From NCBI GenBank assembly GCA_030762895.1, contig CM061063.1, positions 69,437,836-69,501,835 of the forward strand: 64,000 nucleotides of DNA, read 5' to 3'. A program made the position numbers and the translations under genes. Shown here piece after piece: positions 22,139 through 33,104 of this stretch (position 1 is the stretch's first letter; each line of letters opens with the position of its first letter). This stretch comes from Sophora flavescens. Taxonomy: Eukaryota > Streptophyta > Magnoliopsida > Fabales > Fabaceae. Below the pieces are notes generated by a model. It was not told the DNA's origin. It was given only the letters and a program-made list of their open reading frames with translations, and ran no database searches.

Positions 22139-22810
22139 GAACCGGATCAACCTTCAGAGAACAAGACAATTCTGCACTAGTCTCTGAGTTGGAACCAAAG
22201 ACAGAAGACGAGGCTCACTTTGGATGATGGTTGGATTCTAGCTATGCAAGAAGAACTCAATCGGTTTGAAAGAAGTGACGTTTGGACTCTGGTTCCACTG
22301 CCCAAAGACAAATCAGTGATTAGAACAGAGTGGGCTTACATAAACAAACTTGATGAAAATGGTAAGGTAATCAGAAACAAAGCAAGACCTGTTGCTCAAG
22401 GTTTCTCTCAAGAAGAAGGTATAGATTATACCGAAACCTTTGCACATATTGCTAGATTAGAAGCTATTAGAATTCTACTTTTATTCGCTGCACATCATAG
22501 TATTATGCTCTTTCATATGGATGTTAAAAGAGCGCTTTTCTAAATGGCTTTATTATTGAAGAGGTCTATGTTATGCAACCTCCGGGTTTTGAGTTTGAAA
22601 CCCATCCTGAACATGTATATAAGCTTAAGAAAGCTTTGTACGGTCTTAAGCAAGCTCCTAGAGCTTGGTATGATAGACTAAGTTCATTTCTTATGGAAAA
22701 TGGATTCAATAGAGGAAAGGTTGATACAATGGAGCTTGGTACAGATATATGTTGATGATATTATTTTTGGTAGTACTAATGAGTCTCTGTGCAAAGAATT
22801 CTCTAAGTTA
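22139..22810 (+). pseudogene. pol: copia D reverse transcriptase remnant
   Basis: WILAMQEELNRFERSDVWTLV, KLDENGKVIRNKARPVAQGF, EGIDYTETFAHIARLEAIRI, then a frameshift just after the DVKR motif near 22535. The next frame has QPPGFEFETHPEHVYKLKKA and LKQAPRAWYDRLSSFL. A deletion of roughly 30 bp precedes the catalytic block, which reads an intact YVDDIIFGSTNESL at about 22748-22790. It is disabled by the frameshift and deletion. Confidence 0.87.
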
Positions 22811-23682
22811 ATGCAGAAAGAGTCATGATGGGAGAACTCAAATTCCTCCTTGGACTTCAAGTAAAACAAACTATGGACGAGGTGCTCAACCACCAAATTA
22901 AGTATACAAAAGAACTTATGAAGAAGTTTAAGATGGATGACTGTAAACCAATGAATACTCCTATGCACCCCACTTCCATACTGAACAAAGATGATAAAGA
23001 GAAAAAGGTAGAGCAAAAGGTATACAGAGGTATGATAGGATTTTTCCTACATCTTACTGCGTCTAGGCCTGATATTATGTTCAGTGTATGTTTATGTGCT
23101 CGATTTCAATCTGATCCTAGAGAATCTCACTTATCAGCAGTTAAGAGAATTTTTAGATATTTAAAAGGTACTAATAATCTTGGTTTGTGCTTTAAGAAAA
23201 ATTAAGATTACAGATTAGTTGGTTTCTGTGATGCTGACTATGATGGAGATAGAATTGAAAGAAAAAGCACTAGTGGAGGATGTCACTTCATTGGAGCTAA
23301 TCTTGTCTCATGGTCAAGCAAAAGACAAAGTACCATTGCTTTATCAACTGCTGAAGTTGAGTATATATCAGCTGCAAGTTGCTGCTCACAACTTCTCTGG
23401 ATCAAACATCAATTGGAGGACTACAATGTATTTGTAAGTAGAATTCTGCTTATGTGTGATAATATTGCTGCAATAAATCTATCTAAGAATCCAATTTTGC
23501 ATTCTAGAGCTAAGCATATAGAGATTAAACATCATTTTATTAGGGATTATGTACAAAAAGGTGTGATTGATATTCAATTTGTAGATACTGACCATCAATG
23601 GGTAGATAACTTTACTAAACCTCTTGCAGAGGATAGATATATCTTTATTGGGAAGCATCTTAATATGATATGTGTGGATTAG
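22811..23682 (+). pseudogene. pol: copia D RT connection and RNase H
   Basis: 22825-23205 has MMGELKFLLGLQVKQT, YRGMIGFFLHLTASRPDI, and FQSDPRESHLSAVKRIFRYL, ending at a TAA where the family reads through into DYRLVGFCDADYDGD. RNase H continues to 23682 in two frames with the DAD, TAEVEY and CDNIAA acidic motifs and ends QWVDNFTKPLAEDRY. This is the end of the polyprotein. Confidence 0.87.
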
Positions 23683-24178
23683 TTTAGGCGTCCAGTCTCA
23701 AGAAAAAATTGTTTTGCTAATTCTGCGTCTATTACCTATGCTCGTCTAATACATATTTAAGTTGTGCATCTATTGCATAATGTATTGCACGTCCTTATGA
23801 CGCGTCCACTGATACTGATTATCGCGGCCGTTATATAGTTTCAGACGAGTTCACATCCTCCTATGATTAAAAATATTCTTTTTGTGTGTTAAGAAATGCA
23901 TTTATTTTGTCACAAGACAAATTTATCCTTTATTCTCTTTGCTGAGTCAGTACTTCCATCAATCCCATCAAGACCTTTTTATGGTCCCAAGTTACCAACG
24001 CCGTTTTATCATAATGACATGTCATTTCAAAAAAAAAAATTAAAAAACCTTTGATATTCAAAATTCCTTTAAAAGAAATCTTTTCCCTCTGAGAAAAACT
24101 TTACGCTTTCATAACCTCTCGAGCTATCTCTCTCTTTACCTCTCTGCTTTCAAACCCTAAGCTCTTTGATCATCTACA
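23683..24178 (+). other. spacer between RNase H and the extra ORF of D
   Basis: About 500 bp, AT-rich, with a short A-run at 24030-24040 and a pyrimidine-rich end just before the ATG at 24179. No coding domain seen. It may serve as the leader for expression of the downstream ORF; that is inference. Confidence 0.55.
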
Positions 24179-25731
24179 ATGGCTTCTTCAACCTTCAACG
24201 TGGACAAACTCAACTTAGCTATAGAGCATCATTTCAACCTTGGTGTACTGATGCAATCTTCTGTGCTCAGGAAGGTCTAGTCTTCACTGAGTCATGGGAA
24301 GAAGACTTGGGTTTCTCAGAGACTATAGAAGTTTGTCTCATGAAGGAGGATACAGTCAGAACTCACTCTTGGAAGGCTGTTGAAATGAAGGAAATCGTTC
24401 GCATCCTTCACCAGCTTCTCAACAAGGTGGTGCTTCATAAGGTTGGATCAAAGGATAACCTCTCATCTCTTCACAAATTCTGTCTCTGCCATCTTCTCAC
24501 AGAAACAAGAATTAATCTTCCAAGAATCCTGTATGGAAGATTCAGAGACGTTGTGATGAACAAGAAAAGACTCTCTACACTTCCTTTCTGCCATCTTCAC
24601 TCAAAGATTTTCAAGGCTCAAGGAGTACATGAGTTTCTTGCTGCTAAGACTCCTGAGGAGCAAGCTAGGTTATTAACTGATAAACCAATGTCTGCTGCAG
24701 ACTTTGGAAAGATGAACATAGCCAACATGAACCTCAGTACCTATGTTGCTGCAGCAATGGCCAAGACTGAGGAATTAATGATGGCTAAAGAAGAGATGGT
24801 TGAACAAAATAATGCTGAAGTCCTAGGGGTTAAAAGGGTAACTAGGCAGAAGACTACTGCTACAACGAAGCCTGCCCCCAAGAGGCCAGCAAGTAGAAAT
24901 GTTATCACAGAGCCTTCAGATGCCCCTGCTGGAAAGAAACCAAGAAAATTTATCCTCTCCCATAATGAAGATGAGGATAGCATTCCTATCAGTTCTATTC
25001 TAAAGAAGCAGAAGACCTCGGCTACTGCTGCTGCTGAGGCCGTTGTGCCCGATCCATCAATTGTACCAACTAAACCAAGGAGGCAACCAAAGAAGAAAAG
25101 CTAGGTCGACTAAGACTCCTAAGGTATCCATCTCTGCTAATGATCCTATTCAATTAGTTGTTGATGCCCTAGTGTCTACTTTAGAAACTAGGATATATGA
25201 TATGCATGTCTTGACTCCAGATGACGTGTATATTCCCACACCTCTTTCACCCCAACCAACACAAACAACCACTTCACAAGCCGATGATCCCTGTTTAAAT
25301 CAACCAGATGAAGGAATTTCCCCTGGTGCACCTTTCCCCAAACCCCTGAGAACCTTATTTCCTTCCCTCACCCCAACTTTTGTCCTTTACAATGGCAAAT
25401 CTGAGGATTGGGCCAAGGTAAAAAGGCAATGGAAAATTTTGTTTCATTCTCACCAACCTGAACCAGAACACATTCCAGACAGATGGTATCCTCTACCTGA
25501 ATATGAGGAAGAAGTTAGCCAATCTATTGAACCCCTCTACCTACCTCGTCCTGAGTGTCAATTAATCAAGAATGTGCCTTCTCAAATGCATAATGATTTT
25601 GGGCCTTTAGTCACTCACCAACCCTTAACCAAATTCCCCCCCAAAAAAATCTACCCAAACCTTGACAAAACTCCTCCACTCATACCACTTACTGATGGAG
25701 TTGAGAGACATATTATCTCCGTCTGGGAGAC
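24179..25731 (+). pseudogene. extra ORF downstream of pol in D, N-terminal portion, broken
   Basis: Sense-strand coding region between RNase H and the 3' LTR. The likely start is the ATG at 24179 (MASSTFNVDKLNLAIEHHFN), not the upstream ATG at 24166, which is in another frame. The frame shifts near 24250-24280 into a 270-codon open stretch, and shifts again near 25090. Contents: a helical region with RINLPRILYGRFRDVV, an alanine/methionine-rich helix, several basic clusters (KRPASRN, KKPRKF, KPRRQPKKK) that resemble nuclear-localisation signals, then a proline-rich region. I see no signal peptide or membrane segment here. The RINLPRILYGRFRDVV block resembles the plant transposon-associated domain found in env-like ORFs of other elements; that match is tentative. 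Element A interrupts it at 25731; it continues at 49310. Confidence 0.75.
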
Positions 25732-25973
25732 TGATCAGCCTCTGGCTCACCTAGTTTTTAACTAGTAAGACCATAGGTTTTATTCGAGTTTAATCTCGAT
25801 TTCGCCCAAAATTGGATGTAATTGTCCTCAAGCAACATTTTGAGTCTCTTAAGTAGTTTTAGGGTATTTTAGTTGATTTTGAGTCAAATAAAGCACTTAC
25901 TGCTATTTCATGTTTTCAGGATAATAAGAAGAGCAAAAAGGGAAGGACACCTGAAGCAGAAGCCATCACTCCC

Positions 25974-26369
25974 AGGCCGTGACACTGGTCACGGCCGTGA
26001 TGAGCTACCCATGGAAGACAGAAGGGATCGCGGCCCAGCCGTGATACACATCACGGGCGTGATGAGAAAATCATGAAAGTCAGAAAGCATCATGGCCCAG
26101 GCGTGATACCCATCACGGGCGTACTGGGAAGTCTCCAAAGATCAGAAAGCATCACGGCCCAGCCGTGATACCCATCACGGGCGTGATGAGAAGACACAAG
26201 AAGTCAGAATTGATCGCGGCCCTGCCGTGATGAAGGTCACGGCCGTGACAGATCAGCACCTATGGACAGAAGCGATCACGGCCTTGCCGTGATAGGCATC
26301 ACGGCCGTGACGGACCAGAATTTGAATGCGCGCCCTTGGCAAAATTGGTCACGGCCTGGACGTGACACG
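25974..26369. repeat. six-unit palindromic array in the A LTR U3
   Basis: Units of about 62 bp, each with GCCGTGAT-N-CATCACGG arms. The perfect 12-bp palindrome TCACGGCCGTGA occurs at 25989-26000, 26237-26248 and 26299-26310, with TCACGGGCGTGA variants between. Copies: 54432-54827, about 48196-48600, and reversed in B at about 33793-34170 and 46908-47280. Confidence 0.85.
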
Positions 26370-26378
26370 CGGCCTCTT

Positions 26379-26385
26379 TATAAAA
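26379..26385 (+). promoter_or_regulatory. TATA box of the A 5' LTR
   Basis: TATAAAA within CCTCTTTATAAAACAGG, directly after the U3 repeat array. The same box is at 48606-48612 (3' LTR) and 54837-54843 (duplicate). Confidence 0.7.
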
Positions 26386-26577
26386 CAGGAGCGCAGCAAA
26401 CAGAAAAGTCATCCAATTTTCACAGTTTTACATAACTTTTCTAGGTTTTGTTATACCCTTGATGGAGAACTAATTCCCTTGGGTTAATCTGCTGTAATCG
26501 GGTTCCGCCGACACTTGAGATTTTGTAATTCCCGGATTAATTTGCTTCTTCCTTTCAATACTATCATGTACGTTCTG

Positions 26578-26721
26578 TTTGCTTAATTCAGGATTATATA
26601 GAATAGGTATTGATCTGTTTCGATGATTTTATGTTCCTATATCTAATCGTGTTTGCTTAATTCCCGTGTGTTCAATCGTGTTTGCTTAATTCACGAGTGC
26701 TTCAACCCATTTGCTTAATTC
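26578..26721. repeat. four TTTGCTTAATTC repeats in the A LTR
   Basis: Exact 12-bp repeats at 26578, 26652, 26681 and 26710, the last three spaced 29 bp apart. They are conserved, reversed, in the B LTRs. Confidence 0.75.
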
Positions 26722-27061
26722 GGGAATTGGGAACATATATCGTGTAGTGCCAATTTCGCTTGTTAATTGTCACTACAATCGAAAAGGGATTAGAATCTGC
26801 TTAGGGCATGGGAATTATATGAATCGATGATAGTGGGAAACTGAGAACAGTAGATTAATAGTTTTGATCATTGATATTCACTTATTTCTTAGTTGCATCG
26901 TTCTTTTAATTGAATTTCTCAACCTGAACCCCCCCAAAACTGATTTTTCTGAGAATAACAATCCAAGAGTCCTTGTGAGACGATACTCGAGTTGTCGCTC
27001 CTTGACTACAGTTTTTACAAACCACTCGCTTTTTGACCCGTGTGCGACAGCGTGTCAAAAT

Positions 27062-27079
27062 TGGCGCCGTTGTCAGGGA
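27062..27079 (+). other. primer binding site of A (Asp-tRNA type)
   Basis: TGGCGCCGTTGTCAGGGA begins four bases after the LTR end at 27057. The TGGCGCCGTTG core is the aspartate-tRNA PBS typical of Athila/Tat elements. Confidence 0.88.
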
Positions 27080-27122
27080 CTCTTGTAGTTATTTTCTCAT
27101 TTTTCGTTTTTGATTTTCTACT

Positions 27123-28844
27123 GAATTAGTTCTGGCTACTAGGTCTGGTTGTTCTGAATTGTTTGAATTTGATCCTGAGATTGAAAGAACTTTGCACGCA
27201 CGCCGTAGGGCAATTCAGGCTAGCACTAGTTCACCAATCAAGTAGTGATTCTGATTCTGCACTTAATTTTGATAACATGGCTTATCAAAGAACATTAAGA
27301 TAGCTTGTTGCCCCTGATGTTAATTATAATGGTTTGTGTATTGAGTATGCTGATGTGGTTGCTCCTTTTGAACTAAAATCTGGTTTAATACACTTGTTGC
27401 CAAGGTTTAGTGGTCTTGAAGGTGAGGATCCACACAAGCATCTGAAGGAATTCCAGGTTGTCTGCTCTACACCCTTGAGACCGGAAGGAATAACTGAAGA
27501 CCATATCAAGCTGAGAGCCTTCCCGTTCTCACTTCAAGGTGCTGCGAAGGATTGGTTATACTACCTTGAGCCCAATCCTGTTTCAACCTGGAACGATTTG
27601 AAGAAGGACTTCTTAGAGAGGTACTTCCCTGCCTCCAGAGCTGCATCAATCAGGAAGGAGATATGTGGTATTAGACAGGGCAATGAATCATTGGCTGAGT
27701 ACTGGAGAGATTCAAGAAGTTGGTATCTAGTTGCCCTTAACACCAGATTTCCGAGCAGCTCCTTATTCAAGACTTTTATGAGGGGTTGCTTCCAATGGAT
27801 AGAAACATTTTGGATGCTGCTAGTGGGGGAGCACTTGTTGATAAGACCCCAGCCACTGCCAAGCTGTTGATTGAGAACATGTCACTCAACTCCCAACTGT
27901 TCACAACTAGAAGTAATTCTGTCGAGGCAAGGGGAGTGAATGAGGTCCATGTTTCTTCTTCCAACAAGGCCCTTGAAACCAGACTTGATGAGCTCACTTC
28001 TTTAGTGAAACAGTTGGTAGTGGACAAGGTTCAGACAGCAAGGGTATGTGGCATTTGTACTTCTCCTGAGCACCTGACCGATGCATGCCCCATTCTGAAA
28101 GATGAGTCGGTCACTGATTTGCCTCAAGCATATGCATCCAACCTTTACCATCAAGGCAACAATCAGAACCAGTACAACATTCCTGACATCTCCACTAATA
28201 GGTACCACCCCAACTGGAGAAACCATCCGAACCTTCGGTATGGAAACTCATCTGCACAGCAGCAACAACCAATGTTACCGTTGGCACCACCACAGAATTC
28301 TCCCCAAGTGACCACCTCTGCACCTTTCGGACCTTCACTAGAGGACCTTGTCAAGCAAATGGCTGCACAAAATCTCCAGTTCCAGCAGCGAACGGACTCT
28401 AGTATTCATGCTCTACAGACACAGAATGGACAGCTTACCACTTCGATGAATGCCATGCAGCAAGCTCAAGGATCGAACCAACTGCCTGCACAAACAGTGG
28501 TAAATCCTAATGTGAGTGCAATTTCTTTGAGATCCGGGAAAGTTGTAGAGGCAGCCTCTGAAAAAGATAAAGAAACCGTTGAGGTGACACCTGAACCTTC
28601 TGCTGTTGTTCAAGCCGAGAAAGAGTATGTGCCACCAATCCCCTTCCCGCAAAGAGTGCTGAAGAATAAGAAGATTGATGGGGAAGACAAGGAGAGGGAG
28701 ATTCTGGATGTGTTCAGAAAAGTGGCGGTAAACATTCCGCTTCTGGATGTGATTAAGCAGGTTCCAAAATATGCAAAGTTTCTGAAGGATTTGTGCACAC
28801 ACCAGAGGAGGTTGAAGGGTATTGAGAGAGTCAATTTAGGGTGA
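27123..28844 (+). pseudogene. gag: Athila gag (element A)
   Basis: Begins without an ATG in SELFEFDPEIERTLHARRR. The retrotransposon gag core is at 27334-27700: YADVVAPFELKSGLIHLLPR, EDPHKHLKEFQVVCS, FSLQGAAKDWLYYL, LERYFPASRAASIRKEI. A CCHC knuckle (CGICTSPEHLTDAC) lies at about 28050-28090. The C-terminal segment has SAISLRSGKVVEA and VPKYAKFLKDLC. Breaks: a frameshift near 27236, TAG at 27301 where B has CAG, a frameshift near 27716, TAA at 27738 where B has CAG, and TGA at 28842. Several lie at CAG sites. Confidence 0.88.
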
Positions 28845-28859
28845 AATGTTTCAGCCCTC

Positions 28860-29372
28860 ATTCAACCTAAGCCTGCACCTGAGAAAGTTACTGTTTCAGC
28901 CCTCACTCAGGCAATGCCACAGAAATGCAAGGATCCAGGAACTTTTGCTATTCCATGCACCATTGGGGGACAAGAATTCGACAATTGCATGTTGGATTTA
29001 GGAGCTTCTATTAATTTCATGCCCACTTATGTCTTCAGCAATCTTGATCTTGGTCCTTTGCAACATACAGGTCTCACTATCCAGTTGGCAAACAGGACCA
29101 ATGCTCGCCCCGTTGGAGTGGTAGAAGATGTAATGGTACAAGTTAATGACCTGATTTTCCCTGCTGATTTTTACATCCTGGACATGGCAGGGGAAACAAA
29201 TTCAAGCAGATCACCAATCATCCTGGGCAGACCATTCATGAAGACGGCGAAGACAAAGATTGATGTTGATGATGGGACCATGTCAATGGAATTTGGTGAC
29301 ATTGTTGCAAAATTCAACATTTTTGATGCTATGAAGCATCCCTTGGAAGAGCACTCTGTCTTTCAAATATAG
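28860..29372 (+). pseudogene. pol: Athila aspartic protease (element A)
   Basis: KCKDPGTFAIPCTIGGQEFDN leads to the active site CMLDLGASINFMP (Athila proteases use DLGA in place of D-T/S-G), then LANRTNARPVGVVEDV, FPADFYILDM and SPIILGRPFMKTAKT, the conserved flap and C-terminal blocks. A TAG at 29370-29372 ends the segment where B has a glutamate codon, so polyprotein read-through would fail here. Confidence 0.87.
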
Positions 29373-30252
29373 TTGCTCTCTGAAATTGTTGATGACACTT
29401 ATGATGACTTGGTTGCTGATTTTCCATCCATTTCCGGTTTTGAGGATATTTATTCATGTGCTGATTGCACTCACACTGACCCTTGTGCTGTCTGTGCTGC
29501 GATTGATGCTGCTTTGGAAGGTGACAGTGTAGATGAAGCTGTATGTTCAGCTGAAGTTCTTGACAGTATGGCTGCCCCAAACATACCATCTATTGAGCAG
29601 CCACCCTCCTTGGAGCTTAAGCCACTGCCTGAAAATCTGAAGTATGCTTACTTGGAGAGGAATGAAAAGCTTCCGGTTATAATTTCCTCTAACCTTGATT
29701 CTGACCAGGAAGATAAGATCTTGGAGGTTTTTAAGAAGCATAAGAGGGCGATTGGGTGGACCTTGGCCGACATACCAGGTATTAGAAAGGATCAGGAAAA
29801 GACTACTTTCACGTGCCCCTTCGGCACATTTGCTTACAGGAGGATGCCATTTGGTCTTTGCAATGCTCCTAGCACATTCCAGAGATGCATGATTAGCATT
29901 TTTACTGAATATATTTAAAATTGCATGGAAGTGTTCATGGATGATTTTACTGTCTATGGTTCCTCATTTGATGCATGCTTGCATAGTCTGAACTTGGTTT
30001 TGGAAAGATGCATTGAAACTGACCTTGTTTGGAACTATGAAAAATGCCATTTTATGGTTGAACAGGGGATTGTTTTGGGTCATATCATTTCTGAAAAGGC
30101 AATTTCAGTAGATCCTGCTAAGATTGATGTGATTTCTACACTGCCTTACCCATCTTGCATTCGCGAGATTCGTTCTTTTCTTGGTCATGCAGGTTTCTAC
30201 AGGCGCTTCATAAAGGATTTCAGCAAGATAGCCCTTCCTCTGTCCAACTTCT
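29373..30252 (+). pseudogene. pol: Athila reverse transcriptase with internal deletion (element A)
   Basis: The N-terminal linker (LPVIISSNLDSDQEDKILE, KRAIGWTLADIPGI) is intact. The sequence then jumps from PGIRK directly to DQEKTTFTCPFGTFAYRRMP, skipping roughly 130 residues of RT fingers and palm. PFGLCNAPSTFQRCM and the catalytic FMDDFTVYG (about 29934-29960) remain, as does LGHIISEKAISVDP. A TAA lies before the catalytic motif (29916-29918), and a frameshift near 30250 is absent in the duplicate. RT cannot be functional with the deletion. Confidence 0.9.
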
Positions 30253-31392
30253 TTGAAGAATGATGCCACTTTCAACTTTGATGACAACTGCAAGAAGGCA
30301 TTTGATTTCTTGAAGAAGGCATTGACCTCCACTCCCATCATCCAGCCTCCTGACTGGACCCTCCCTTTTGAGCTTATGTGTGATGCTTCTAACTATGCTG
30401 TGGGGGCGGTCCTTGCACAAAGGGTGGGCAAGGTTGCCCATGTGATTTACTATGCTTCTAGGACTTTAGATGCTGCTGCACAGACTAATTACACCACTAC
30501 TGAAAAGGAACTTCTAGCCATTGTTTTTGCTCTTGATAAATTTATATCATATTTTCTAGGTTCCAAGATTGTTGTTTTCACTGACCATGCAGCTCTAAAG
30601 TACTTGTTGAAGAAACCAGAAGCAAAACCGAGATTGATTCGGTGGATGTTGTTGCTCCAAGAGTTTGATGTGGAGATAAAAGATAAGAGTGGAGCTGAGA
30701 ACTTAGTAGCTGATCACTTGAGCAGAATAGAGAGGGATGAGGGTCCTTCTCCCATTCAGGATGACTTTCCTGATGAGCAGCTTTTACAGTTGCATGGGGT
30801 GACTCCTTGGTTTGCTGATATTGTTAACTATCTTGTTGCTGGTGTTTTTCCAACAGGTGCAACTAGGGCGCAAAGTCACAAACTCAGGAGTGATGTCAAA
30901 TACTATGTTTGGGATGATCCATATCTTTGGAAATTTGGCAGTGATCAGGTAATTAGGAGATGTGTTCCCGACTATGAGATTGAATCTATTCTATACTTTT
31001 CTCATGCTTCTCAAGTAGAGGGACACTTTGGGCCACAGAGGACTGCAAGAAAGGTCCTAGATTCTGGTTTCTACTGGCCCACCATTTTTAGAGATGCTCA
31101 TAGGCCTACCGGACTTGTAAGGAGTGTAAGACAGCAGGCACAGCCATCACTCACAATAGTGAAATGCCTCAGTAACCTATGCTTTTCTGTGAGGTGTTTG
31201 ATGTGTGGGGAATTGACTTTATGGGTCCTTTCCCTGCATCTTTTGGCTTTCTCTATATTTTATTGGTTGTTGACTATGTTTCAAAGTGGGTGGAAGCTAT
31301 CCCCACTAGGACTAATGATTCTAGAGTTGTTGCAAATTTGTCAGGTCCAATATTTTTTGCAGGTTCGGCATACCTCGTACTATCATAAGTGA
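30253..31392 (+). pseudogene. pol: Athila RNase H and integrase N-terminal part (element A)
   Basis: RNase H: PFELMCDASNYAVGAVLAQR, TEKELLAIVFALDKF and VVFTDHAALKYLL hold the D, E and D residues; it ends VADHLSRIE. Integrase follows with the two histidines of HHCC (SHASQVEGHFGP) and SGFYWPTIFRDAHR. A frameshift near 31105 moves TCKECKTAG (the two cysteines) and the catalytic block WGIDFMGPFPASFG (31200-31240) into other frames. 31179-31388 is the correct frame for the first catalytic aspartate. Confidence 0.9.
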
Positions 31393-32113
31393 CCAAGGCA
31401 CTCATTTCTGCAACCGCACCATGGAAGCTTTACTCCGGAAGTATGGAGTTGTGCACAGGGTCTCCACTGCATATCATCCCCAGACTAATGGGCAGGCTGA
31501 GAGATCAAACAGAGAGATCAAACAGATCTTAGAGAAAGTGGTGCAGCCAAAAAGGAAGGACTGGAGCCGCCGTCTAGAAGATGCACTTTTGGCTCAGAGA
31601 ACAGCCTTCAAGACACCAATAGGGATGTCTCCCTATAGACTTGTGTTTGGTAAGGCATGTCACCTTCCTGTAGAGATTGAGCACCGTGCTTTTTGGGCGG
31701 TCAGGAGCTGTAATTTGGAACTGCAGAAGGCAGGCATTGAAAGGAAACTCCAATTACAGCAGCTTGAGGAGCTTAGGCTAGAAGCCTATGAAAGCTCTCG
31801 AATCTATAAAGAGAAAACCGAGCACTTCCATGATCAGATGATTTCTAGGAAGGAATTCTCTGTGGGCCAACAGGTTCTATTGTTTAATTCCCGCCTGAAA
31901 GTGATGGCTGGGAAACTTCGATCCAAGTGGATTGGCCCATTTGTTGTTACTAATGTTTTCTCTCATGGTGCAGTAGAAATAAGAAGTGCAGGTAGCAACA
32001 AGGTCTTTAAGGTTAATGGGCAGTGCTTGAAGCTATTCCATGAGAGCTCAGTGCCTGAAGATGCTACTGTTGAGGAGCTCTCCTTGGGAGAGCCCACCTA
32101 CACTACAACTTGA
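31393..32113 (+). pseudogene. pol: Athila integrase core end and C-terminal domain (element A)
   Basis: The preceding bases encode the ISDQGTHFCN block (second Asp). 31421 onward gives MEALLRKYGVVHRVSTAYHP, QTNGQAERSNREIKQILEKV (catalytic Glu) and FKTPIGMSPYRLVFGKACHL. The C-terminal domain has FHDQMISRKEFSVGQQVLLF and KLRSKWIGPFVVTNVF. It ends with TGA at 32111-32113. 230 codons are open. No chromodomain, as expected for Athila. Confidence 0.9.
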
Positions 32114-33104
32114 TCAGGGAGCACCTTCTCCTTTTCCTCACTCTTGTTTTATATTTGTGTTCTTTCATTGGGGACAATGTATGTTTTAAGTGTGGGGGAG
32201 GGAACCAAATGTTTTTTTTTTGTTTTGTTGTGTTGCTTTGAGTCGTTTGTGTGTTGAGCCTTGTGTCGGCAAGCTTGATTGGGTTTTGTTGAATTGTGCA
32301 TAGATGGATTGCATGATATGTGTTGACTGTTTCCCCCCTAGGTTTTGAAAATTGAAAATTGATCCACATGTGAAAAATTTAAAATTGAACTTTGAGATAT
32401 TCTGTTGTGATTGCATGATTTATGATAAGTTTGGGGGTGAAGGGATGCACACACTAGGGATTGAATCTCGGTCAAACAATTTGCAAAAATGTCCAGGTGA
32501 GGATTTGAGACTCCAACATGTTTTTAATTGTGTGAATCACTTTCAAATTACATTTTCCCGAATTTGCTTGAGTCTCTTCATGGTTTGCATGCTTTTGTGG
32601 TTGCATCAAATGATTTAGGCAATTTTCTTTGAATTAACTACTTGGCCTAAAAAGAATCATCCCTAATGCATGTTCCCTAGTTAGCCCCTTTGAGCCTAAT
32701 TAGCCTATTGCTTCGTGATGACCCTATGTTACAAGACAAATATCTGGAAAAAAAACCATGTTAACCCAATCTTAGGATTAGGAGAGCATGGAAGCTTAGC
32801 AAGAGAAGGGTTGCGAGAAACTAAGTTTGGGGTGGCTACAAGGTGTGATATGTCATTCTGGGTTGAGAAAAAGAAAATAAAGGTTGAAGCCAAAGGCAAA
32901 AAGAAAAAGAAAAATTTTACCAAAAGAAAAGGGGCAAAAACAAAAAACAAATGGTATCAAAGGAAAAAGGCTGTAGTCACCCAAAGCAAAAAGAAAAATG
33001 GAAAAAGGAATTTGAGTGGAAGTTCAATGTGTCAAGATGCTCGTGCTCTCTTAGTTCCTAGGGACTTAAGCCTAGTACCTTCGAATATCCTACCCTCAGC
33101 CAGG
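32114..33104 (+). other. 3' untranslated region of A, first part
   Basis: Noncoding after pol. It carries GTTTTAAGTGTGGGGGAGGG (about 32183-32204), AAGTTTGGGGGTGAAGGG (about 32429) and AAGTTTGGGGTGGC (about 32822), all resembling the true PPT. A lysine-rich ORF of 130 codons (32715-33107) has no recognised domain. B is inserted at 33104. The same layout is present in B, C and both duplicates. Confidence 0.75.

Larger units (their letters stand above)
20587..25731 (+). mobile_element. Ty1/copia element D (SIRE-like), 5' portion
   Basis: Plus-strand copia element whose gag N-terminus and 5' LTR were lost or displaced by the E insertion at its left end. It runs protease, integrase, RT, RNase H, spacer, then an extra ORF, and is interrupted at 25731 by Athila element A. 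It resumes at 49310 and ends in a PPT and 3' LTR. An additional sense ORF after RNase H is a recognised feature of some SIRE-type copia elements. Confidence 0.9.
25732..27057 (+). repeat. 5' LTR of element A
   Basis: 1,326 bp from TGATCAGCCTCTGG to GCGACAGCGTGTCA. U3 contains a six-unit palindromic repeat array (25974-26369) ending at a TATA box (26379). Downstream are four TTTGCTTAATTC repeats (26578, 26652, 26681, 26710). It differs from the 3' LTR (47964-49304) by scattered substitutions and small indels, so insertion is not very recent. Confidence 0.93.

Noticed and set aside
24741..24983. Minus-strand ORF across the extra ORF of D
   Set aside because: Shadow of the sense-strand coding sequence, hydrophobic only because the sense strand encodes basic and alanine-rich residues.
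28413..28802. 129-codon minus-strand ORF in A gag
   Set aside because: Antisense shadow of gag, present only because gag codon usage avoids antisense stops; no domain.
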